From assembly GCA_024403585.1 (NCBI GenBank), contig JAKSRN010000069.1:1-8708 (forward strand): DNA of 8,708 bases, given 5' to 3'. This stretch comes from Lachnospiraceae bacterium (GTDB lineage Bacteria > Bacillota > Clostridia > Lachnospirales > Lachnospiraceae). Both the position numbers and the translations under genes were made by a program. This document shows positions 1 through 6,061 of this stretch, piece by piece. The notes beneath the pieces were generated by a model. It worked only from the letters and a program-made list of their open reading frames with translations. It was not told the DNA's origin and searched no databases. Every line of letters begins with the position of its first letter. The stretch's first letter is position 1.

Positions 1-3000
1 ACCGGCAGTTCCACATAAGGTTCTCCCTCACCCTTCTGGATCCGAACAGTATCCCCTACTTTCACACCCAGCATGTTGGCTGTCTTCTCCGAAAGGGCTG
101 CTCCGGATACAGGATACGGGTACTTCTCTTTTGTGACACGGTTCCGGAATCGAACATACTCCTGTGCCTTCTCTACATCTTCCGGTACATACAGGGATGC
201 ACTTCTGTCTTTTCCATTGGCATTCAGTGTAACCGAATTCAAGGCTACCTGCATGCTGTCATCAACACTGGCATTGCCCTCGATGGAAGATAGGAGTTTC
301 TCGATCTCTTCTTCCTCTGCGGTAGTATCCACAGATACCGTGGCATCCTGCATAAAGATCTCCACATACTGATTCTGGGCTACAACTGTAATAGAATCAC
401 GGATTCCGAATCCAACCAGCATCAGACCCATACAGCCACCGATTCCGATAATGGTCATGATAAAACGTTTCTTGTAGCGGAAAAGATTTCTCAATGTAGA
501 TTTTCGAGTGAAACTGAATCGCTTCCAAAGGAATGTGATCCTCTCCAGAAGGATCCTGCTTCCGCCCATCGGGGCTTCCGGCCTCATCAGTTTTGCCGGA
601 CTGGATGACAGCATACGATAACAAGCTGCCAGAGTAGCTCCTCCTGTACACAGGGCAGACAGTACAACCGCCAGCACTCCCTGTGTCAGATTCAGTGGTG
701 TATCAAGATAAGGAAGACCGGCATACAGCATTCCGTAGGCCGACAGGATGACCCACGGCAGGACTTTCTCACCGATCACGACTCCGATCACCGCTCCGGT
801 CAGAGTCGCCAACATAGCATAGCCAAAATACTTACCGGCAATGGCACTGCTTCCATAACCCAATGCCTTCATGGTTCCGATCTGCTGTCTCTGCTCTTCC
901 ACCATTCGGGTCATAGCAGTAAGACTTACCAGGGCAGCCACCAGGAAAAACAGTACCGGGAAAACATTGCCCAGGCTTCTCATACGATCAGCGTCCATAC
1001 CGTAAGATACGCAGGACTGGATCTTGTCACGGTCCAGCACATACCATTCCGGTTTTTTCAGATCCTTCAGCTTCTCTTCGGCATCTTTCAGTTCCTCCTC
1101 AGCGTCCGCGATCTTCGGCAAAGCCTCCGCTTCTGCGTCCTCATACTCCTGTTTGCCATCCTTCCATTTTTTCAGGTTGCTTTCATATTCTTCCAGACCG
1201 TCTTCGTACTCTTTTTTACCGTCTTCCAGTTTTTTTCGGCCGGATTCATATTCTTCAAGGCCATCCCGGTAGGCAGCATCACCTTCTTCCCAGGTCTTTT
1301 GTCCTTCTTCGTACTGTGTTTTTCCCTGTTCATAAGCGTCCAGACCGGCCTGATACTGGGCTTTTCCGTCTTCAAAAGCACGATTACCCTTAGCCCATTC
1401 CTCTTCACCGGCCAGATAGGTCGCACGGGATGCTTCCAGCTGCTTTCTTCCCTCTTCCAGAGCCGCATTGCCTGCTTCCCATTCCTCCTGTCCCTTCTGC
1501 CAGGCTGCAAGGGATGTCTCATAGGTTTCCTTACCTGTATTGTATTCTGCCAGGCCCTGCTCATAAGCTTCCAGACCTTCCTGATACCGGGCTTCTCCCT
1601 CTGCAAGCTGAGCTTCTCCCTCTTCCAGAATCGTTTTCTGCTGCTCCAGTTCAGCACGTCCGTCTTTTACAAGCTGGTCCATTGCACTCAGCTGATCATA
1701 GGTAGACGCCAGCTGTCTTTCCAGTTCCTGCAACAGCTGACTCTCAGGCGGAAGATACTGTTTCATCCATTCCAGAGTCTGTGCTCCTGCCTGATACAGC
1801 TGCCAGAGTGTATTCAGCTGCCCTTCCCTCTGAACCAGTACCGCTTCCTGAGATTCCAGTTCAGCACGTCCGTCTTCCAGGGCCGCCCGGTTGTCATCCA
1901 GTTCTTTTCTTCCTTCTTCCAGCTGGGTCAAAGAATCCGCCAGCTGAGTTTCTGCTTCGTCCAGCTGCTCCTTTGCAGCAGAGAGTTCTTCGGCTCCCTT
2001 GTCCAGCTCTTCTTTTCCTTTTGCTGCCTTCTCTTCACCTGCTTTCAGCTCCGCCTCAGCAGCTTCCAGCTGAGTTTTTCCCTGATCCAGTTCGCTTCGA
2101 CCATCCTTCAGCTGTTTTTCTGCAGCGTCAAGCTGCCCTTTGGAATCCTGTAATTCTTTTTGACCGTCATCCAGTACTTTTTTCGCATCCTGCAGCTCTG
2201 TCTGACCGTCATCCAGTTCCTTCTTAGCGTCCTTCAGTTCTTTCTCGCCGTCTTTCAGTTTTTCTTCGCCGTCATCCAGCTCCTTCTTGGCATCCTGCAG
2301 TTCTTTCTTGCCATCCTTCAGCTTCTCTTCACCGTCGTCCAGCTCTTCCTTCGCATCCTGCAGTTCCTGTTTTGCATCCGTGATCTCCTGTTTACCGTCT
2401 GCGATCTTTTCCTCTGCATCCTTTCGGATCAGATCATATCGTCTCTGTTCACAGGAATCCGCCATTCCTTCCAGCTTATCCACAAGGGAATCAGTAAGTT
2501 CCTTATATGCATCACTGTAGCTGTTCAGTTCCTCCGAGCCTTTTACCTTGATGTAGACTTCCGTATATACATCCAGATCAAATACCTCCGGAGCAACCAC
2601 CAGATAACCACTGAGACTTCCATCTCCGATGGAGCCTACACCACGGGTCAGATCCATATAGTAAGGAAGATTTCCATAACCGACAATGGTAAAGACCTGC
2701 TCTGTCAGAGAATCTTCCAGAGGAGTATCTGTTCCTGAAACGATCTTAACAAGATCGCCAAGGGCATATCCTCTGTTTTTCATGAATCTGGCATCCATGA
2801 TACATTCATTGCTTTTCTGAATCTCTCTGCCGGCTTCCAGCATACAGCGGTTCACCTGCTTATTGTCAGCGATCAGCTTTACAGCCAGCTCATCGTTCTG
2901 CTCCTTCAGCAGTACATCCATGGAATAACCGCCTACAGCCAGTTCCGTCTCTTCCAGCTTATTAATATCCTGCACGTCTTCTTCCGTAAGACCCATGGTA

Positions 3001-3191
3001 GAAAGAACACGGATGTCCATCAGTTCCGTATCATCGTAATACCGGTCTGCCGTCGCCTTCATATCTCCGCCCGCCGAACGGATCCCTGCAAAGAATGCAG
3101 CCCCCAGCATTACAATAAAAAAGATGGACAGAAAACGTCCCTTGTTCTTCAGGATCTCACGCAGAAATTCTTTCCTAAGTACACCTTTCAT
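1..3191 (-). CDS. FtsX-family ABC transporter permease with giant heptad-repeat extracellular insert (C-terminus cut by window edge)
   Basis: This is the membrane subunit of a MacB/FtsEX-like ABC complex, paired with the ATPase encoded just upstream. From ATG at 3191, 1063 codons are open to the left edge; no stop is reached. A first membrane helix lies at about residues 16-37. An extracellular domain follows (about 38-250), then heptad repeats (257-713). The FtsX core has helices near 741-759, 785-805 and 836-858, with the EEQRQQIGTMKALGYG coupling motif just after the first of these. A fifth helix lies near 910-930, followed by a second extracellular domain. The remaining C-terminal helices should lie outside the window. 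The start is supported by AGGAG at 3197-3201, 5 nt upstream. Such permeases extrude peptides or lipids or transmit force to wall enzymes rather than import solutes. The family call is firm; the substrate is unknown. Confidence 0.92.
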   Translation of the reverse strand, partial: MKGVLRKEFLREILKNKGRFLSIFFIVMLGAAFFAGIRSAGGDMKATADRYYDDTELMDIRVLSTMGLTEEDVQDINKLEETELAVGGYSMDVLLKEQNDELAVKLIADNKQVNRCMLEAGREIQKSNECIMDARFMKNRGYALGDLVKIVSGTDTPLEDSLTEQVFTIVGYGNLPYYMDLTRGVGSIGDGSLSGYLVVAPEVFDLDVYTEVYIKVKGSEELNSYSDAYKELTDSLVDKLEGMADSCEQRRYDLIRKDAEEKIADGKQEITDAKQELQDAKEELDDGEEKLKDGKKELQDAKKELDDGEEKLKDGEKELKDAKKELDDGQTELQDAKKVLDDGQKELQDSKGQLDAAEKQLKDGRSELDQGKTQLEAAEAELKAGEEKAAKGKEELDKGAEELSAAKEQLDEAETQLADSLTQLEEGRKELDDNRAALEDGRAELESQEAVLVQREGQLNTLWQLYQAGAQTLEWMKQYLPPESQLLQELERQLASTYDQLSAMDQLVKDGRAELEQQKTILEEGEAQLAEGEARYQEGLEAYEQGLAEYNTGKETYETSLAAWQKGQEEWEAGNAALEEGRKQLEASRATYLAGEEEWAKGNRAFEDGKAQYQAGLDAYEQGKTQYEEGQKTWEEGDAAYRDGLEEYESGRKKLEDGKKEYEDGLEEYESNLKKWKDGKQEYEDAEAEALPKIADAEEELKDAEEKLKDLKKPEWYVLDRDKIQSCVSYGMDADRMRSLGNVFPVLFFLVAALVSLTAMTRMVEEQRQQIGTMKALGYGSSAIAGKYFGYAMLATLTGAVIGVVIGEKVLPWVILSAYGMLYAGLPYLDTPLNLTQGVLAVVLSALCTGGATLAACYRMLSSSPAKLMRPEAPMGGSRILLERITFLWKRFSFTRKSTLRNLFRYKKRFIMTIIGIGGCMGLMLVGFGIRDSITVVAQNQYVEIFMQDATVSVDTTAEEEEIEKLLSSIEGNASVDDSMQVALNSVTLNANGKDRSASLYVPEDVEKAQEYVRFRNRVTKEKYPYPVSGAALSEKTANMLGVKVGDTVRIQKGEGEPYVELP
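1053..2423 (-). other. Coiled-coil hairpin domain of the permease (xxxLxxG heptad repeats, residues 257-713)
   Basis: Within the permease, residues 257-713 consist almost wholly of heptads with Leu (or Tyr/Trp) in one slot and Gly/Ala/Ser three residues later, rich in Glu, Lys, Asp and Gln. This matches the heptad class known from YhgE/Pip-type proteins. A Pro-Pro pair at 481-482 (1746-1751) splits it into arms of 224 and 231 residues. Residues 257-462 contain no Phe, Tyr or Trp. The descending arm has about 20 aromatic residues, mostly at the Leu position. The interruption of about 45 residues around the Pro-Pro (from Trp463) breaks the repeat and is the likely tip. The domain lies between the first and second membrane helices and is therefore extracellular. 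The hairpin fold is inferred from symmetry, not shown. Confidence 0.8.
2213..2401 (-). repeat. Three near-tandem 63 bp units inside the heptad-repeat coding region
   Basis: Units begin at 2213, 2276 and 2339, each starting with CCAG on the plus strand. Each encodes 21 residues, or three heptads. The units at 2213 and 2276 differ at about 11 of 63 positions by eye; the third is more diverged. The unit length is an exact multiple of both the codon and the heptad, so gain or loss of a unit would keep the frame and coiled-coil register. This suggests that the arm grew by internal duplication. Confidence 0.75.
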
Positions 3192-3196
3192 TCCTG

Positions 3197-3201
3197 CTCC
3201 T
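3197..3201 (-). promoter_or_regulatory. Ribosome binding site of the permease gene
   Basis: AGGAG reads on the minus strand 5 nt before the ATG at 3191, inside the 17 nt gap that follows the ATPase stop codon. The short gap and the site together indicate that ATPase and permease are translated from one mRNA. Confidence 0.75.
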
Positions 3202-3208
3202 GCCCTTC

Positions 3209-3913
3209 TTACCACTCAATGTCTTCCACCGGCACCGGATGGGCATTGCACTCCATCTTACTGACCCTTCCGTTTCGGATATGGATCACGCGGTCTGCCA
3301 TAGGTGTCAATGCTGTATTATGGGTGATCACGATCACCGTCATCCCCTTCTCCCTGCAGGTATCCTGCAACAGCTTCAGGATTGCCTTACCTGTCACATA
3401 ATCCAGTGCACCGGTAGGCTCATCGCAGAGAAGCAGTTTTGGGTTCTTTGCCAGTGCCCTTGCGATGGCAACCCTCTGCTGTTCACCACCGGACAGCTGT
3501 GCCGGGAAGTTTCCTTTACGGCCTCCCAGTCCTACTTCCTCCAGGATCACACTGGGATCCAGAGGATTCTTACAGATCTGCATGGCCAGTTCCACATTCT
3601 CAAGAGCAGTCAGATTCTGCATCAGATTATAAAACTGAAAAACAAAACCAATGTCCTCTCGTCTGTACTGTACCAGTTTTCTGTTTCTGAAGCCGGCAAT
3701 GTTCACGCCATCCACCAGCACCTCTCCGCTTGTTGCCGTATCCATTCCACCCAGGATATTCAGAACCGTTGTCTTGCCTGCACCGGATGGTCCGACGATA
3801 ATAGCAAATTCCCCTTTTTCAATCTCAAAATCAATTCCGTCACAGGCACGGATCTCCACTTCTCCCATCCTGTAGACTTTTGATACATCCTTTAAAGCCA
3901 CATATGCTGCCAT
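3209..3913 (-). CDS. ABC transporter ATP-binding protein, MacB/LolD/FtsE type
   Basis: This cytoplasmic ATPase powers the FtsX-type permease encoded next. At 234 residues it is a normal single nucleotide-binding domain. It shows Walker A GPSGAGKTT (41-49), the Q-loop Gln93 (FVFQFYNL), the signature LSGGEQQR (140-147), Walker B LLLCDE (160-165), the D-loop GALD (168-171) and the switch His198 (VITH). All catalytic residues are present, so it should be active. The start is set at ATG 3913: AAGAGG at 3920-3925 lies 6 nt upstream. A longer reading from TTG at 3928 would put that site inside the gene. The C-terminal tail after the H-loop is short and without an added domain. The subfamily is clear; the transported substrate is not. 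Confidence 0.96.
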   Translation of the reverse strand: MAAYVALKDVSKVYRMGEVEIRACDGIDFEIEKGEFAIIVGPSGAGKTTVLNILGGMDTATSGEVLVDGVNIAGFRNRKLVQYRREDIGFVFQFYNLMQNLTALENVELAMQICKNPLDPSVILEEVGLGGRKGNFPAQLSGGEQQRVAIARALAKNPKLLLCDEPTGALDYVTGKAILKLLQDTCREKGMTVIVITHNTALTPMADRVIHIRNGRVSKMECNAHPVPVEDIEW

Positions 3914-3919
3914 ATAATA

Positions 3920-3925
3920 CCTCTT
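3920..3925 (-). promoter_or_regulatory. Ribosome binding site that decides the ATPase start
   Basis: AAGAGG on the minus strand is separated by 6 nt from ATG 3913. It overlaps the in-frame TTG at 3928, which therefore has no usable site of its own at normal spacing. This favours the 234-residue product over a 239-residue one. Confidence 0.7.
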
Positions 3926-3939
3926 CAATACATATTTGC

Positions 3940-3959
3940 GTTGTCCATTTTATGATAAC
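3940..3959 (-). promoter_or_regulatory. Candidate operator/promoter of the ABC genes: inverted repeat around a -10-like hexamer
   Basis: On the plus strand the site reads GTTGTC, 8 nt, GATAAC: 6 bp arms with one mismatch. On the minus strand, a TAAAAT hexamer (3947-3952), a 5 of 6 match to a -10 box, sits between the arms. It would place the transcription start near 3940, about 27 nt before the ATG. I find no good -35 box: that position falls in the terminator palindrome. Regulation by a repressor or activator at this site is a guess. Confidence 0.3.
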
Positions 3960-3960
3960 A

Positions 3961-3990
3961 AAAAAAAGAGCAGATATCTGCTCTTTTTTT
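3961..3990. terminator. Perfect palindromic, bidirectional intrinsic terminator between ribU and the ABC genes
   Basis: The 30 bp form a perfect inverted repeat: the core AGAGCAGATATCTGCTCT is flanked by six further A on one side and six further T on the other, giving U-tracts in either direction. On the minus strand it lies 51 nt after the ribU stop codon and ends the ribU transcript. No plus-strand gene enters it in this window. It separates ribU from the ABC genes, which therefore probably need their own promoter in the short space before 3913. Confidence 0.85.
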
Positions 3991-4041
3991 CTTCAACACC
4001 AGTCTTCGGTTGGTTTAACGTTACCATTCCGATCTTCCGCC

Positions 4042-4650
4042 TTAGTGTCTTCCCTTCAGGATTGGAGACAGTGGCTTATAGATCAGGAAGCACAGGATTA
4101 CATTCAGAATTCCCTTAATGATCGTGAATGGCACATTGAAGATCAGAAGACACTTCTCAATGCTGTCCACGGACGGGATGATTGCTTTGTAAGCCTCAAC
4201 AATTACTTCCTTTGGCATAAAATTGTAGTATACAGGATACACTACATAAAGATTTGTAACATAAGACAGAAGGCCCATCGCAACAGCTCCTGTGATAGAA
4301 GCGATCAGCGCACCTGACTTTGTTTTTTTACGCTTATAGATCAGACCTGCAACACCAGTAAAGATTGCTCCCAAAATAAAGTTGGAAAGCTCACCGACAC
4401 CAAAAGATCCTGAAACTGTTACATGCAGAAGGTTCTTGATCAGCTCGATCAGTATACCGGACAGAGGACCTGCGGAAAATGCTCCCAGAAGAGCAGGCAG
4501 ATCGGAAAAATCCAGTTTGATAAAGGTTGGCATGAACATCGGAACAGGAAACTCAATCAGCTGCAGAACAAAAGCCACAGCTGAAAGGATACCGGTTACT
4601 GTGATAAACCGAACATAACTACCGGTTTTTCTTGGGTTTGAATTAGACAT
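4042..4650 (-). CDS. ribU: ECF transporter S component, riboflavin-binding RibU/FmnP family
   Basis: This is the membrane-embedded substrate-binding subunit of an energy-coupling factor transporter. It would capture riboflavin and deliver it to the shared EcfA-EcfA'-EcfT module, which is not in this window. The 202-residue product is of family length and strongly hydrophobic, with about six predicted helices. The stretch from Glu33 to His76 carries the RibU pattern: EFPVP, then IKLDFSDLPALLGAF, then GPLSG and IELIKNLLH. A late PFTIIKGI segment also fits the family. The ATG at 4650 is chosen because AGGGG (4658-4662) lies 7 nt upstream; a GTG at 4665 would overlap that site. It has its own promoter and a terminator behind it, so it is probably a single-gene transcript. 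Riboflavin specificity is by family motif only. Confidence 0.87.
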   Translation of the reverse strand: MSNSNPRKTGSYVRFITVTGILSAVAFVLQLIEFPVPMFMPTFIKLDFSDLPALLGAFSAGPLSGILIELIKNLLHVTVSGSFGVGELSNFILGAIFTGVAGLIYKRKKTKSGALIASITGAVAMGLLSYVTNLYVVYPVYYNFMPKEVIVEAYKAIIPSVDSIEKCLLIFNVPFTIIKGILNVILCFLIYKPLSPILKGRH

Positions 4651-4657
4651 GATAAAT

Positions 4658-4662
4658 CCCCT
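4658..4662 (-). promoter_or_regulatory. Ribosome binding site that decides the ribU start
   Basis: AGGGG on the minus strand is followed by 7 nt and then ATG 4650. The alternative in-frame GTG at 4665 begins immediately upstream of this site and has no clear site of its own. Confidence 0.65.
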
Positions 4663-4684
4663 CACTTCAATTTTTTACCGTATC

Positions 4685-4713
4685 AGTGTACTACAGAAGA
4701 GAAGATTTTACAA
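4685..4713 (-). promoter_or_regulatory. Sigma-A-like promoter of ribU
   Basis: On the minus strand TTGTAA (4708-4713) and TACACT (4685-4690) are separated by exactly 17 nt. Each hexamer matches its consensus at 4 of 6 positions. Transcription would start near 4678 and give a leader of about 28 nt, too short for an FMN riboswitch. The promoter lies inside the 98 nt gap after xpt, where I see no terminator, so read-through from xpt is also possible. Confidence 0.55.
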
Positions 4714-4748
4714 GTCATGCTGTTTCCCAACAAGGCAGGAAGGAGTTT

Positions 4749-5330
4749 TTACTGCTCACGGAACTGGATGCTGCCTGTAGCTGCGTCCATTCCGTCAACA
4801 ATAGCCAGAGACTCCAGCTGGAAGCCCAGATTACGGATCAGTTTTCCACCGATCTGGAAGCCCTTCTCGATGGCAATTCCAATACCCTCAACTGTTGCAC
4901 CGGAGGACTGAACGATGCGGATGAGACCCTGCAGAGCACATCCGTTTGCCAGGAAGTCATCAATGATGAGGACATGATCTTCCTCAGTAAGATATTTTTT
5001 AGAAACAATGACGTTGTTCACATTCTTATGGGTGAAGGACTCTACCTCTGCAGAATAGAACTCACCGTCGATGTTGATACTCTTGGATTTTTTTGCAAAT
5101 ACAACCGGTACGCCAAACTCCAGAGCTACAACTGCAGCAATACCGATTCCGGAAGCCTCGATGGTCAGGATCTTATTGATATTCTTTCCTTCAAAACGTT
5201 TTTTCCACTCCAGGCCCATCTCGCGGAACAGTTCTACATCCATCTGATGGTTCAGGAAGTTATCAACTTTCAGTACATTTCCCTCTCTTACGATTCCGTC
5301 TTTTGCAATTCTCTCTTCCAGGCAGTTCAT
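4749..5330 (-). CDS. xpt: Xanthine phosphoribosyltransferase
   Basis: This cytoplasmic purine-salvage enzyme joins xanthine to PRPP to give XMP and pyrophosphate, feeding GMP synthesis. The 193-residue product matches the length of Firmicute Xpt (about 194). The PRPP-binding loop VLIIDDFLANGCALQGL is at residues 120-136, with the two acidic residues Asp124 and Asp125. IEASGIG (57-63) and FAKKSKS (78-84) also match the family. The ATG at 5330 has an excellent site, GAGGAGG at 5337-5343, 6 nt upstream. No xanthine permease gene (pbuX), the common partner, is adjacent. The usual purine riboswitch is not recognisable in the 178 bp leader. Confidence in identity is high. Confidence 0.95.
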   Translation of the reverse strand: MNCLEERIAKDGIVREGNVLKVDNFLNHQMDVELFREMGLEWKKRFEGKNINKILTIEASGIGIAAVVALEFGVPVVFAKKSKSINIDGEFYSAEVESFTHKNVNNVIVSKKYLTEEDHVLIIDDFLANGCALQGLIRIVQSSGATVEGIGIAIEKGFQIGGKLIRNLGFQLESLAIVDGMDAATGSIQFREQ

Positions 5331-5508
5331 AGTTTTCCTCCTCTACATGGTACTTTTGTTTTCGCTTCTAAACTTCTATATTCCTACATGTTGCTATCAA
5401 AGGCATCAGACCTGCGACATCCGTCTGCCGGCATTCGTCCTTTTGTATCAGTTTTTGTATCTGTCCCACGGCATACCTGCAGGTTTCTGCAGCTTCTGTC
5501 CTGCGACA
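5331..5508 (-). other. 178 bp intergenic leader of xpt with short direct repeats; no riboswitch recognised
   Basis: The gap between the DUF2284 stop and xpt holds an 11 bp direct repeat, CCTGCGACATC on the plus strand, at 5411-5421 and 5500-5510. The second copy reaches into the DUF2284 stop codon. A 9 bp repeat TTTTGTATC lies at 5441-5449 and 5453-5461, 12 bp apart. A hairpin CTGCAG-GTTT-CTGCAG lies at 5477-5492 and has no T-tract after it. I searched by eye for the conserved loops and core of a purine riboswitch and did not find them. No convincing -35/-10 pair with 16-18 bp spacing was found either, though xpt probably has its own promoter here. Confidence 0.5.
5337..5343 (-). promoter_or_regulatory. 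Strong ribosome binding site of xpt
   Basis: GAGGAGG on the minus strand lies 6 nt before ATG 5330. It is the strongest such site in the window and fixes the xpt start. Confidence 0.8.
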
Positions 5509-6045
5509 TCAGTACAGGTACATGCTGTAAAAGGAAACCTGATCTCCGTCCCAGGAGATTGGAATTCCAGCTTTCTCTGATAAAACAGTTACATTTATAC
5601 AGTATGCTGATAAACAGCATGCCACTTTTTCGGGCATAATGCAAGGTTTTCCCTCTTTTGCCTTGCATGTTTTACATAAAGAACATGCACCGGCATAGAT
5701 TGGGAGACCTTCTTTTGGCAAGGCACCCGACTCCAGCAGTTCCTTCATCAAAAGATCCTGTCTGTGAATGTGATCCGCTTTGATCAGATTTGACTGTTCC
5801 CAATCATAGGCATCCACTCCGTCACAGGCAGTACAGATCAGAAATCCATAGGTATATTTCTTTGTTTTTTCGATCATCTCCTCCACGCTGCCACATAATG
5901 GCGGGCAGGAATAGCTGGCATTGTAGTTACCACAGAGATTATCTTCACAGCACACGCGGAATTCCGGGGCGAACTCAAAGTCCTCCACCCGAACCGTCTT
6001 CGCATAGGTAAAACCCATCTCAAGTGCTCTTTTTATTGCATCCAT
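5509..6045 (-). CDS. DUF2284 cysteine-rich predicted metal-binding protein
   Basis: This is a soluble protein of 178 residues with 14 cysteines. The first cluster is Cys33-x4-Cys38-x8-Cys47-x3-Cys51, including the SCPPLC segment typical of DUF2284. The second, ferredoxin-like, is Cys121-x2-Cys124-x2-Cys127-x7-Cys135, followed by Cys143, Cys144 and Cys149. Two iron-sulfur clusters are a reasonable inference; the family has no established biochemical role that I know of. The ATG at 6045 is chosen because a G-rich site (GGGGG, 6053-6057) lies 7 nt upstream and it leaves a 16 nt gap after the methylase. A TTG at 6069 would overlap the methylase end and lacks a site. Close spacing to another Fe-S-type protein suggests a shared process. 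The family call is firm; the function is unknown. Confidence 0.88.
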   Translation of the reverse strand: MDAIKRALEMGFTYAKTVRVEDFEFAPEFRVCCEDNLCGNYNASYSCPPLCGSVEEMIEKTKKYTYGFLICTACDGVDAYDWEQSNLIKADHIHRQDLLMKELLESGALPKEGLPIYAGACSLCKTCKAKEGKPCIMPEKVACCLSAYCINVTVLSEKAGIPISWDGDQVSFYSMYLY

Positions 6046-6061
6046 TGTCACACCCCCACAC

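Noticed and set aside
397..651. Minus-strand 84-residue frame near the left edge
   Set aside because: It lies wholly inside the permease gene in another frame and shows no family features.
1172..1657. Minus-strand 161-residue frame inside the permease
   Set aside because: It is an out-of-register reading of the same repeats as the permease, giving an Arg/Lys/Trp-rich string. The permease frame is continuous and matches a known family.
1299..2738. Long plus-strand open frames (for example 1299-2153, 1781-2227 and 2160-2738) across the heptad-repeat region
   Set aside because: They lie opposite purine-rich repeat codons of the permease, which rarely give stops on the other strand. Their products are low-complexity Phe/Leu/Ser or Pro/Leu strings without ribosome sites or known motifs.
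3914..3928. Alternative TTG start adding five residues to the ABC ATPase
   Set aside because: The AAGAGG site sits inside that extension and is correctly spaced for the ATG at 3913.
5354..5372. Possible PurR box (GCGAAAAC on the minus strand) upstream of xpt
   Set aside because: Only the CGAA core agrees with the usual PurBox, and no second box is seen at a suitable distance.
5477..5492. CTGCAG hairpin as a terminator for the DUF2284 cluster
   Set aside because: The stem is only 6 bp and is followed on the minus strand by GTATGCCG rather than a T-tract.
5384..5668. Minus-strand 94-residue frame across the DUF2284 end and the xpt leader
   Set aside because: Its first half overlaps the well-supported DUF2284 gene in another frame, and its product has no recognisable motif or hydrophobic pattern.
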